From Campylobacterota bacterium (GTDB lineage: Bacteria > Campylobacterota > Campylobacteria > Campylobacterales > JAADDG01), in the NCBI GenBank assembly GCA_013154075.1, contig JAADDG010000034.1, positions 1 through 14,118 of the forward strand: a DNA stretch of 14,118 nucleotides. The letters run 5' to 3'. The notes under the pieces were generated by a model. The model had not been told where the DNA came from. It saw only the letters and a list, made by a program, of their open reading frames with translations, and ran no database searches. The translations under genes and the position numbers were made by a program. Below, in pieces: positions 7,801 through 13,677 of the stretch. The stretch's first letter is position 1, and each line of letters begins with the position of its first letter.

Positions 7801-9290
7801 AAGTTTCTTTGCTGCTCGCTAAAAGCGGCAAGAGGCGTATCGTCTCCCATAGAGCCGGTATTCTCTTTGCCGTCTTTTATCATCGGCTCTATAACCATCT
7901 CGATAGTCTCTTCGGTTATGTTGTGAAATCTTTGTCTGACTTTAAGATCTTCAAACTCATACTCGTCCGTCTTAGAAAACGAAACATCCAAAAACTCTTG
8001 CAGATACGTTACGTTTTGCATCAGCCACTTATCGTAAGGGTTGGAGTTTTTGAGATAATCGTCTATCTCCTTTGGCTTCATGATCTTTCCGAATTTCAGA
8101 TCCACACCGATCATCTCGCCGCTTTTTAGCTTTCCTCTCTCTACGATAAGCTCCTCATCCAGATCCAAAACGCCGTATTCGCTGGTAATGATTATTCTAT
8201 CGTCTTTGGTAATTACGTATTTTGCCGGTCTAAGGCCGTTTCTATCCAAAATACAGCCTATATATCTTCCGTCCGTCAAAGATACGGCGGCAGGACCGTC
8301 CCACGCCTCGAAGCATACGCTCATATACTCGTAAAACGCCCTTAATTTGGAATCCATATGGGGAGCGTTTTGCCAAGGAGCCGGAATAAGAGCTCTTGCG
8401 GCTTTGAAAAAGTCCATTCCGTTTAGAATCAAAAACTCAAACATATTATCCAAGCTTGCGCTATCGCTTATGCCTTTTTGAGTTATCGGAAGAAGTTTTT
8501 TAATCTCCTCTTTCGAGAAAACTTCGCTTTCCAAATCTTCCGATTTCATAATGGAGTTGTATCTGTTGGCCGCTATGGAGTTTATCTCTCCGTTGTGGGC
8601 TATCGTTCTAAACGGCTGAGCCAATTTCCATTGAGGAAGGGTGTTTGTGGAGAATCTTTGATGGAAAAGAGCGAAACTGATCTTGAAATCCGGATCGTTT
8701 AGATCTTTATAAAAATGTTTTATATGGGTGGGCATTACAAGCCCTTTGTAGGAGATTACTTTATTTGAGAAAGAGGCTATATAAAAATCTTTATCGTCTT
8801 TCAATGCATTCTCTATCTCTCTTCTTGTCAGATACAAAAGAGCCTCAAATCTCTTGGTGGCAATCAAAGAGTTGGTAGTAACGAAAACCTGCATGATTCG
8901 AGGAAGAGTCTCAAGCGCCTGCTGTCCCAAAGCCGACGTATCGATAGGCACCTCTCTGTAGAAAAGAACCTTAAGATCGTTCTTTTCGCATATTTGATTG
9001 ATAACCTCTTGCTGATTTAGATTTTGCATAAAGATCATTCCCACCGCCACCTGTTTGGGAAGATCTATATCGGCCTCCTCTTTGGCCACTTTCTTTATAA
9101 ATTCTTTCGGCATGGATAGAAGCAGACCGCTTCCGTCTCCGCTCTTTCCGTCTGCGGCTATAGCGCCTCTGTGCATCATTCTCTCAAGAGCCACTATGGC
9201 GTCTTGAAGATTTTGATGTGAAGGAATATTTTTTATATTGGCTAAAAGTCCAAAACCGCAATTGTCTTTAAAGCTTCTTAGCAGATCCAT
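4863..9290 (-). CDS. gltB: glutamate synthase [NADPH] large (alpha) subunit
   Basis: GltB hydrolyses glutamine and adds the channelled ammonia to 2-oxoglutarate, giving two glutamates. The 1475-residue product is full length. Cys11 (in DNCGFGLL) is the expected N-terminal nucleophile after removal of a 10-residue propeptide. The class II amidotransferase domain runs to about residue 420 and includes FHQRFSTNTLPQW (209-221) and AHNGEIN (231-237). A central domain follows. The FMN synthase domain spans about 850-1200, with GGQSNSGEGGE (890-900), ISGGDGGTGAAPLSS (1029-1043) and the [3Fe-4S] cysteines C1108-x5-C1114-x4-C1119, the same spacing as E. coli. The C-terminal beta-helix (about 1230-1460) has repeated glycine motifs such as GINFGAGMTGGVAF (1379-1392). 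The ATG at 9290 has an AAGG ribosome site 7 nt away. It is the first gene of the minus-strand block. Confidence 0.98.
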   Translation of the reverse strand: MDLLRSFKDNCGFGLLANIKNIPSHQNLQDAIVALERMMHRGAIAADGKSGDGSGLLLSMPKEFIKKVAKEEADIDLPKQVAVGMIFMQNLNQQEVINQICEKNDLKVLFYREVPIDTSALGQQALETLPRIMQVFVTTNSLIATKRFEALLYLTRREIENALKDDKDFYIASFSNKVISYKGLVMPTHIKHFYKDLNDPDFKISFALFHQRFSTNTLPQWKLAQPFRTIAHNGEINSIAANRYNSIMKSEDLESEVFSKEEIKKLLPITQKGISDSASLDNMFEFLILNGMDFFKAARALIPAPWQNAPHMDSKLRAFYEYMSVCFEAWDGPAAVSLTDGRYIGCILDRNGLRPAKYVITKDDRIIITSEYGVLDLDEELIVERGKLKSGEMIGVDLKFGKIMKPKEIDDYLKNSNPYDKWLMQNVTYLQEFLDVSFSKTDEYEFEDLKVRQRFHNITEETIEMVIEPMIKDGKENTGSMGDDTPLAAFSEQQRNFSHFFKQKFAQVTNPPIDPIREKVVMSLNTGFGEIRNILKETPERATRLKSISPILMEEKFEILKSFGDPTKPRYKDVYKNKTFSTVFEKDLKGSLQKLVDEIVRSVKEENVRVIILDDRGENGNIKAIPMAMVVGRLNKVLLEEGVRHLTTTVAVTGEAYDTHSCALLVAYGANAIYPYLLFATVNEYLKKRKVSSYQMRNQFKNVYSALNKGFLKIMSKMGISTIASYRNSSLFDVIGLSDEIVKDCFPDSVSLLPGLGYEDIEKRIDRYYNDAKEIEKKEMLFPLKIGGFYKFIHSNEFHDFGPSVTNAIHRASITGEKRDYDRVKDLINNRGLKMIRDFFEFKSDREPISIDKVEPKEEIFKRFATAAMSLGSISPEAHESLALAMNRIGGQSNSGEGGEAPERLRSEKNSKIKQVASGRFGVTPEYLRSAEEIQIKIAQGAKPGEGGQLPGHKVTPLIASLRYTIPGVTLISPPPHHDIYSIEDLAQLIFDLKQVNPDAKIAVKLVSSAGVGTIAAGVAKAYADKIIISGGDGGTGAAPLSSIKFAGNPWELGLSEAHNALKVNNLRGMVHLQTDGGLKTGMDIVKAAILGAESYAFGTAALTIIGCKILRICHLNRCSVGIATQDERLREHFVGTVDRLVNYFTLVAEEVREILASLGYERLEDIIGRSDLLKVVDHPKAKKFDFSSVLMQTPGVNTCQVESNKPFDENKFEKEILKKVYPAIENPSNPIVITERIKNLNRSFGALISGEIAKYYGNNGLPPNTITFKLKGIAGQSLGAFLINGISIYLDGAGNDYVGKGMNGGKIVITPNTQGELFSCAGNTCLYGATGGKLYVAGSVGERFCIRNSGAEAIVEGTGDHACEYMTGGVVIILGETGINFGAGMTGGVAFIYDQKHDFIDKLNQDLVYATRIDTDERDEERHFIKKKLREYVNETGSKKAQCILDNFRHAIRDFWMVIPKDMTKVPLNPEEGD

Positions 9291-9329
9291 TGAGCAACCT
9301 TTTTATTAAACTGGTTAGAAAATTGACCG

Positions 9330-9335
9330 ATTATA
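9330..9335 (-). promoter_or_regulatory. -10 box of the candidate gltB promoter
   Basis: A perfect TATAAT lies on the minus strand at 9335-9330. The 17-bp-spaced -35 position (about 9358-9353, TCAAAT) is poor. Transcription would start near 9323, leaving a leader of about 33 nt. The -35 region coincides with the -35 box of the divergent recO promoter, so the two may compete for polymerase. Confidence 0.5.
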
Positions 9336-9354
9336 ACTAAGAAAAAGTAAAGAT

Positions 9355-9383
9355 TTGATAAATTAACTATCTTTAGGTAGAAT
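9355..9383 (+). promoter_or_regulatory. sigma-70 promoter for recO, possibly leaderless
   Basis: TTGATA (9355-9360) and TAGAAT (9378-9383) are separated by 17 bp. Only six bases (ATATAT) lie between the -10 box and the recO ATG at 9390, so transcription should begin at or within a base or two of the start codon. An inverted repeat AAAGAT (9349-9354) / ATCTTT (9369-9374) brackets the -35 box and most of the spacer and could be an operator, though short arms in AT-rich DNA are weak evidence. Confidence 0.5.
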
Positions 9384-9389
9384 ATATAT

Positions 9390-10007
9390 ATGCAAGGTTA
9401 CATTTTGAATATATTCGGAGTGAGAGATGAAGATTTAATAGTCTCGGTTCTTACTCCCAAAAAATTAAAAACCCTTTATAGATTTTACGGAGCGAGACAC
9501 AGTTCCATTCAAATAGGCTATAAAATAGACTTCGAAATCGACAAAACCTCCCCCTCAAAACTCCCGCTTCTTCGGGGAGTTCACCATCTTGGATTCAAAT
9601 GGCTATACGACATTCAAAAAGCGTACCTTTGGCAACATTATATAAAACTTTTTTATAATCATCTAAAAGGAATAGAGGATCTTGACCCCTTTTATTACAA
9701 TCTTTTGGAAGAGAATACCAAAATCTGGGAGAAACAAAATCCCAAACGAATCATAATAGAATCTTATACGAAACTTTTGGAGGCGGAAGGAAGGCTTCAT
9801 AAGGATTTTAAATGTTTCGCATGCGAAAAAGAGATAAGGGGAGAGTGCGTTTTGATAAGAGGTTTTTTGCCCTCTTGCAAAGATTGCGCCATAGGAAAAG
9901 TCTTCACAAAATGGAGAATCGAAGAGCTTTTCAATAACAAATCTTCCCTATTTCTAAACGATGAAGAGGTAAACGCCCTCTATAACATCGTATGCGAAGG
10001 GTTTTAA
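9390..10007 (+). CDS. recO: recombination mediator protein RecO (short Campylobacterota type)
   Basis: RecO binds SSB-coated DNA, anneals strands and, with RecR, loads RecA in gap repair. The 205-residue product is shorter than E. coli RecO (242) but matches the form I know from Campylobacterota. The N-terminal OB-fold carries QGYILNIFGVRDEDLIVSVL (2-21) and LKTLYRFYGARHSS (26-39). A helical domain follows, then a zinc site C142-x2-C145 with C163-x2-C166, often lost in enterobacterial RecO. The ATG at 9390 fits the first OB strand. There is no strong Shine-Dalgarno, and the promoter lies immediately upstream. The stop codon overlaps the stop of the convergent SGNH gene by 4 bp. It is the only plus-strand gene between two minus-strand genes. 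Confidence 0.9.
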   Translation: MQGYILNIFGVRDEDLIVSVLTPKKLKTLYRFYGARHSSIQIGYKIDFEIDKTSPSKLPLLRGVHHLGFKWLYDIQKAYLWQHYIKLFYNHLKGIEDLDPFYYNLLEENTKIWEKQNPKRIIIESYTKLLEAEGRLHKDFKCFACEKEIRGECVLIRGFLPSCKDCAIGKVFTKWRIEELFNNKSSLFLNDEEVNALYNIVCEGF

Positions 10008-12610
10008 TCCCCTATCGCACTTATACCGTAAATAGAAAGCTTATGAAAATTGCCCGACGGAGAGGAGGCGTACTCGCTCTTTCCTATCAATTTGACTCTA
10101 ACTTTATGAAAAGACGGTTTTCTGCTCAAATCCCCTATCAACAGAGAAGCTATCTTGTTATCCTCATAGTAATAGCTGTCATACAGATATCTGTATAGAT
10201 CCATGGTCGATATCAGTTTGTCATCTTCATATATCTCTATAATTCCTCCGCTATCTCCCTCTCCAAGCAAAAGATTCAACGCCGAACCGTTATAGGAAAT
10301 TTCAAGTTCATCCCCTATCGTATCGCTATAAAGCAGTTTTGAAAAGTCGTATATAGCGCTTAAATCCCCATCTTCACTCCATCCCTCTCCTATTTTTTTC
10401 AAAGTATCGAAACCGATATCGTCAAGCTCTTTTGTCAAAACACCCAAAGCATACACTCTAAGGACTCCCGACTCGACCTCCACTCTCCAAGCGTGCTGCC
10501 CGTAACTCTCTCTCATATCCAAAGAGACGAGAATCGGAATAGTATGAAAGGAGGTTCGATCCTCCCTTAACTCTATCTCTCTTACAAGTTTTCCGTTTTC
10601 ATCCGAAATTTTGGCTTTGAAAGCCTCTCTACTTTGAACTAAAAGGAAAGCTCCCTTTGCAAACGGATGCACAAACGTAGCGCTCTCCCCCTCTCTGATT
10701 TCACATACTTTATCGTAACCGTGCCTTTTTGGAGGATAGAGATCTTCCGCACCACTTGTAAGATTATACTCCACATATCTCGCTCCCTCTAATAAAGGAG
10801 TTTTAAAAATAAGCTCTGCATTTAGAGGAAAATCCTCGCTTAAATAGATCTTCTCGTATCCTTTAGGTCTAATCTCCGTGTTGTAGGGAAAAATCACCGA
10901 TCTAACAGCGTTTGCGTAAAGCTTTTGTCCTTCGTCGTTCATATGAATAGTATCGCTTATCCATATATCTTTGCCCTCTTTGGCGGCCTCATAAGTATAA
11001 TCCCAGCTATTAGCCAAAGCGCATCCGTATCTTCTTGCTATCTCTATCTGCCAATCAACCGTATCGCTATGATAATCTATAATGTTTTTATTGTTGCTTG
11101 CGGTAACTATCATCACATCTTTACCGGCTCTTATAAGCTTTCTTATCATAGCTTCATAAAACTCTCTATTGTATGTAAATTCGGTAGTCCCGTAAGCGCC
11201 GTTATTGGTCCCGAGACCTATGATATAAAGATCATAATCGTCTCTCAAAACGGGATCATACTCTCCGGCTACTCTAACGGATGAAACTTCTCCCTCTTCC
11301 ACATATCCGGAAGTATTTACATCAAGGCCAAGCTGCGCAAGCCCCCACATAGGAGTCTCTCCCCCCACGGAGAAATTCTTAAGCTCCAAATCCTCAAAAT
11401 GAATCAAAAAGCTCTTATCTTCATTATTTTTATTAAAGACTCTATCAAGCCATCTATTTCCCTCTCCCGTATAGGGTCTAAAAAGACTATCCCCTATAAT
11501 CGCAACCTTTATCTTCTCTTTCGAAAAGAGCTTTTTAGTAAAAGAGGAAATAGCGTTTTTAGGAAAAGCGGGATCTATGGGAATAACCTTTTTCACTCCG
11601 TTTTCATCCGTCTCCACCAATCCCAAAAGGATACCGCCGTCATGATAGTAGTGCTTAAATCTATGAATCTTTTTAGTACACAAATCTATAAAAATATATT
11701 GATCCTCATTCGCAAAAAGAGGAATAGAACCTCCAGCAAACTCAAAAACCTCCCCATCTTTATCTTTCAAAGAAAAAGAGGAGACTCTCAAAGAGAGATT
11801 ATCCGCTTTTAAAAGATCATCGAAATGAAGATAGCTTTCAGAAAGTTTCCTAAACTCTTCGGAATCCAAGAAAAACTCTATAACCTTCTGTCTCGAATAC
11901 TCTCCGTCATTTAGTTTGCCGACCCAAAACCTAAGTCCCTCTTCCTCGGCGGCCCTATTCATAACCGCTTGATAAAGAACCCTTACAAAACTTTCGTTAT
12001 CGAGATTTTTATCTAAAAACTCTTTAGAATACAAAAATCCTCCGGCAACCTCTTTGGGAGTCATTTTGCCTTCCATAATATTGTCATACCAGTAATAAAC
12101 CTCCGTAGGAGCCGGAGTTCTGTCCAAAATAAGATTGTAAAATCTCTCTATAAAGGAGTAAAGCTTATCCTCTTTATCGTAAGGAGTGATTTTATATTCC
12201 AAAGAGGTTAGAGTAAACTCTCTTGAAAAAACGAAGGAGTAAAAGATCTGCTCTCTTTTTACCCTTTTTTCTTCAAGCATCTTAGTCCAATAATCCCAAC
12301 CATCCTTATCCGGTTCTCTATCCAAAAAAGTTTTATAAAGCTTTCTTACAAACTCTCTATCGGAAGTATCCGAATTTTGAAATTCCGGGCTTTTGAAAAA
12401 CTCTTTAGCCACATCCGCGGCACTTAGATTACTCTCTAAAAGATTACTCCAATAAGCGATTCCCTCGCTATCTCCCTCTCTTCCCAAAAAATTCTCATAA
12501 AGTCTGTTTACGAAAGCCTCCGTTTTTAAAGAAGCAGCCCATACGCCGCTAAAAGATAGCAGCATAAATAAAAAAATAAAACTAATTTTCAAAGAAAATT
12601 TTCTTGACAT
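10004..12610 (-). CDS. secreted protein: four DUF4214 repeats fused to an SGNH/GDSL hydrolase
   Basis: This 868-residue product starts with a Sec signal peptide (residues 1-25, probable cleavage after VWA). Four repeats of about 46 residues follow at 33-77, 87-132, 153-198 and 208-253. Each runs F-hydrophobic-x-x-LY...L-x-R...YW or FW...L...S-x-EF, the DUF4214 pattern. Residues about 270-350 form a beta-rich module. The SGNH hydrolase core is complete in its key blocks: GDS (373-375, Ser375 nucleophile), Gly416 in block II, GTN (467-469) in block III, and D553-x-x-H556. Residues about 580-868 look beta-rich, and the last 110 resemble a jelly-roll. The likely role is an extracytoplasmic esterase, perhaps a polysaccharide acetyl-esterase, with DUF4214 repeats as an attachment or scaffold region; the substrate is unknown. 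It has its own candidate promoter. No glycan cluster is adjacent. Confidence 0.85.
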   Translation of the reverse strand: MSRKFSLKISFIFLFMLLSFSGVWAASLKTEAFVNRLYENFLGREGDSEGIAYWSNLLESNLSAADVAKEFFKSPEFQNSDTSDREFVRKLYKTFLDREPDKDGWDYWTKMLEEKRVKREQIFYSFVFSREFTLTSLEYKITPYDKEDKLYSFIERFYNLILDRTPAPTEVYYWYDNIMEGKMTPKEVAGGFLYSKEFLDKNLDNESFVRVLYQAVMNRAAEEEGLRFWVGKLNDGEYSRQKVIEFFLDSEEFRKLSESYLHFDDLLKADNLSLRVSSFSLKDKDGEVFEFAGGSIPLFANEDQYIFIDLCTKKIHRFKHYYHDGGILLGLVETDENGVKKVIPIDPAFPKNAISSFTKKLFSKEKIKVAIIGDSLFRPYTGEGNRWLDRVFNKNNEDKSFLIHFEDLELKNFSVGGETPMWGLAQLGLDVNTSGYVEEGEVSSVRVAGEYDPVLRDDYDLYIIGLGTNNGAYGTTEFTYNREFYEAMIRKLIRAGKDVMIVTASNNKNIIDYHSDTVDWQIEIARRYGCALANSWDYTYEAAKEGKDIWISDTIHMNDEGQKLYANAVRSVIFPYNTEIRPKGYEKIYLSEDFPLNAELIFKTPLLEGARYVEYNLTSGAEDLYPPKRHGYDKVCEIREGESATFVHPFAKGAFLLVQSREAFKAKISDENGKLVREIELREDRTSFHTIPILVSLDMRESYGQHAWRVEVESGVLRVYALGVLTKELDDIGFDTLKKIGEGWSEDGDLSAIYDFSKLLYSDTIGDELEISYNGSALNLLLGEGDSGGIIEIYEDDKLISTMDLYRYLYDSYYYEDNKIASLLIGDLSRKPSFHKVRVKLIGKSEYASSPSGNFHKLSIYGISAIGD

Positions 12611-12635
12611 CTCTACCGCCTTTTATGGATGAAAA

Positions 12636-12664
12636 TCTATAAAAAATCTTTTTCAAAAAGACAA
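12636..12664 (-). promoter_or_regulatory. candidate promoter for the DUF4214-SGNH gene
   Basis: On the minus strand TTGTCT (12664-12659) and TATAGA (12641-12636) are 17 bp apart. Transcription would start near 12629, about 19 nt before the ATG, which keeps the AAAAGG-type ribosome site in the leader. Confidence 0.45.
12647..12661. repeat. 15-bp palindrome in the promoter spacer (possible operator)
   Basis: TCTTTTT-C-AAAAAGA is a perfect inverted repeat with a one-base centre. It lies almost exactly between the -35 and -10 boxes of the DUF4214-SGNH promoter, where a bound repressor would block polymerase. It is made mostly of A and T runs, so chance is a real alternative. Confidence 0.4.
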
Positions 12665-12894
12665 CTTAAATTTATTTTTTATGAAATCGTCCGATTCTTT
12701 GAAAATTTTATTTTACCGAAAGAGGAGTAAAAAATCCATTTTTTGAATTTTTATTAATGAAGGAATCTAATTGGAAGAAATTATATTTTAAAAAATATAT
12801 AAAATTTTTTGGATTTTAATTTAAATATTTTTTCTAAATTGACGATTGATAATTTTTGAAAAACTCTACTTGAAAATGTGTCAAAAGAGTATCT
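12665..12894. other. AT-rich non-coding region between divergent genes
   Basis: No credible gene lies here. Visible structure consists of an inverted repeat AAAAAAT-CC-ATTTTTT (12729-12744), a second with the same arms around a 7-bp loop (12790-12810), and an imperfect 20-bp direct repeat (12738-12757 and 12804-12823, 17 of 20 bases equal by eye). These may be binding sites for a nucleoid or regulatory protein, or simply low-complexity DNA. Confidence 0.5.
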
Positions 12895-12924
12895 TTGCAA
12901 ACGGGCTTAAATAAAAATTATATC
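12895..12924 (+). promoter_or_regulatory. weak candidate promoter for the PEBP-family gene
   Basis: TTGCAA (12895-12900) and TATATC (12919-12924) are separated by 18 bp. The start would be near 12931, giving a leader of about 60 nt. Other AT-rich positions closer to the gene, such as around TTTTATCT (12951-12958), could serve instead. Confidence 0.3.
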
Positions 12925-12991
12925 TTTAGAGCTTATTGGATGTTAAGCGATTTTATCTAAAAATAACAATTATGAGTTAAAAGGTAAAAGA

Positions 12992-13558
12992 ATGTTCAAA
13001 AAGTTATTAGTTATTTTGATCCTCATTCTTTTTTCTTCTTCTTTGCAGGCACAGGATAAAGGAGCGAAAATGAGACTATTGAGTCCGGCCTTTAAAGACA
13101 AATCGGAAATTCCCGTGAAATTTACATGTGACGGCGAGGATATATCTCCCCCTTTGATGATAAAAAACGTTCCTAAAGAAGCAAAAAGTCTGGCTCTTAT
13201 TATGGACGATCCGGACGCGCCGAGAGGAACTTTCGTACACTGGGTGGTTTACGATATAGATCCTTCAATAACTTTGATAGAAGAGAACCAGCCTCATACT
13301 CCGACTATTTTAAACGGAGCGAAACAGGGCAAAAACGATTTTCCGAAAATCGGCTACGGAGGTCCGTGTCCGCCGAGCGGAAAACATAGATATTTTTTTA
13401 AATTGTACGCTCTGGACGCTAAACTCGATCTCGATCCGGGACTTACGAAAGCCGAGCTTTTAGAGCATATCCAAAGACATATAATAGCTCAAAGCGTTTT
13501 CATGGGTACATATGAAAGGAAAAAGAAAAAGTTCAATCTATTCTCTTTCTTCTTCTAA
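12992..13558 (+). CDS. YbhB/YbcL-family PEBP (Raf kinase inhibitor-like) protein, exported form
   Basis: Bacterial PEBP proteins share the phosphatidylethanolamine-binding fold; their cellular role is mostly unknown. The core is clear: TCDGEDISPPL (45-55), ALIMDDPDAPRGTFVHWVVY (68-87) and GYGGPCPPSGKHRYFFKLYA (121-140), with the ligand-pocket residues Asp72-Pro and His83. A Sec signal peptide covers residues 1-20 (cleavage after LQA), so this form is periplasmic like E. coli YbcL. The ATG at 12992 has an AAAAGG ribosome site. An internal ATG (Met27) with a stronger site begins exactly at the family core. The C-terminus ends in an unusual tail, ERKKKKFNLFSFFF (175-188), after the point where relatives usually stop. 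The gene is followed by a hairpin. Confidence 0.9.
   Translation: MFKKLLVILILILFSSSLQAQDKGAKMRLLSPAFKDKSEIPVKFTCDGEDISPPLMIKNVPKEAKSLALIMDDPDAPRGTFVHWVVYDIDPSITLIEENQPHTPTILNGAKQGKNDFPKIGYGGPCPPSGKHRYFFKLYALDAKLDLDPGLTKAELLEHIQRHIIAQSVFMGTYERKKKKFNLFSFFF
13058..13072 (+). promoter_or_regulatory. strong internal ribosome site and ATG within the PEBP gene
   Basis: AAAGGAG (13058-13064) is followed after 5 nt by an in-frame ATG (13070-13072, Met27). It is a better Shine-Dalgarno than that of the first ATG. Starting here would give a 162-residue protein beginning MRLLSPAFKDKSEIP, the typical start of cytoplasmic YbhB proteins without a signal peptide. It either provides a second, cytoplasmic product or is a relic of a signal peptide added to a cytoplasmic gene. 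Confidence 0.5.
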
Positions 13559-13584
13559 TTTATTGAATATACTGCTTCTTTAAT

Positions 13585-13600
13585 GGCGGCTTTAGCCGCC
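13585..13600 (+). terminator. GC-rich hairpin after the PEBP gene
   Basis: GGCGGC-TTTA-GCCGCC forms a perfect 6-bp GC stem, the only strongly GC-rich stretch in this AT-rich gap, 26 bp after the stop codon. It is followed by CTCCTCTTT, a pyrimidine run with only a modest U-tract, so termination may be incomplete. Confidence 0.55.
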
Positions 13601-13635
13601 CTCCTCTTTAAAAAATCAAAGTTTCAATTTAATTT

Positions 13636-13644
13636 TGGTAGAAT
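13636..13644 (+). promoter_or_regulatory. extended -10 promoter for the NUDIX gene
   Basis: TGGTAGAAT contains a TGn extension and a TAGAAT -10 box (13639-13644). It follows a T-rich stretch with no clear -35, the usual Campylobacterota layout. The start would be near 13651, giving a leader of about 27 nt with an AAAAAGG ribosome site. The same GGTAGAAT core occurs in the recO promoter. Confidence 0.5.
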
Positions 13645-13677
13645 CTATCTAAAAATAGTTTCTCAAAAAGGCCTCCT

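Noticed and set aside
10925..11812. Plus-strand frames of 119 and 137 codons opposite the SGNH gene.
   Set aside because: They are antisense to a region encoding catalytic SGNH blocks and show no domain or ribosome site of note.
12757..12819. A 20-codon open frame (MKESNWKKLYFKKYIKFFGF) in the AT-rich intergenic region.
   Set aside because: It has no ribosome site at a proper distance and overlaps low-complexity A/T repeats; its Lys/Phe content is what AT-rich DNA gives by chance.
12611..12991. Possible CRISPR leader, attachment site or small RNA in the intergenic region.
   Set aside because: There are no regularly spaced repeats, no tRNA or integrase nearby, and no convincing terminator hairpin for a small RNA.
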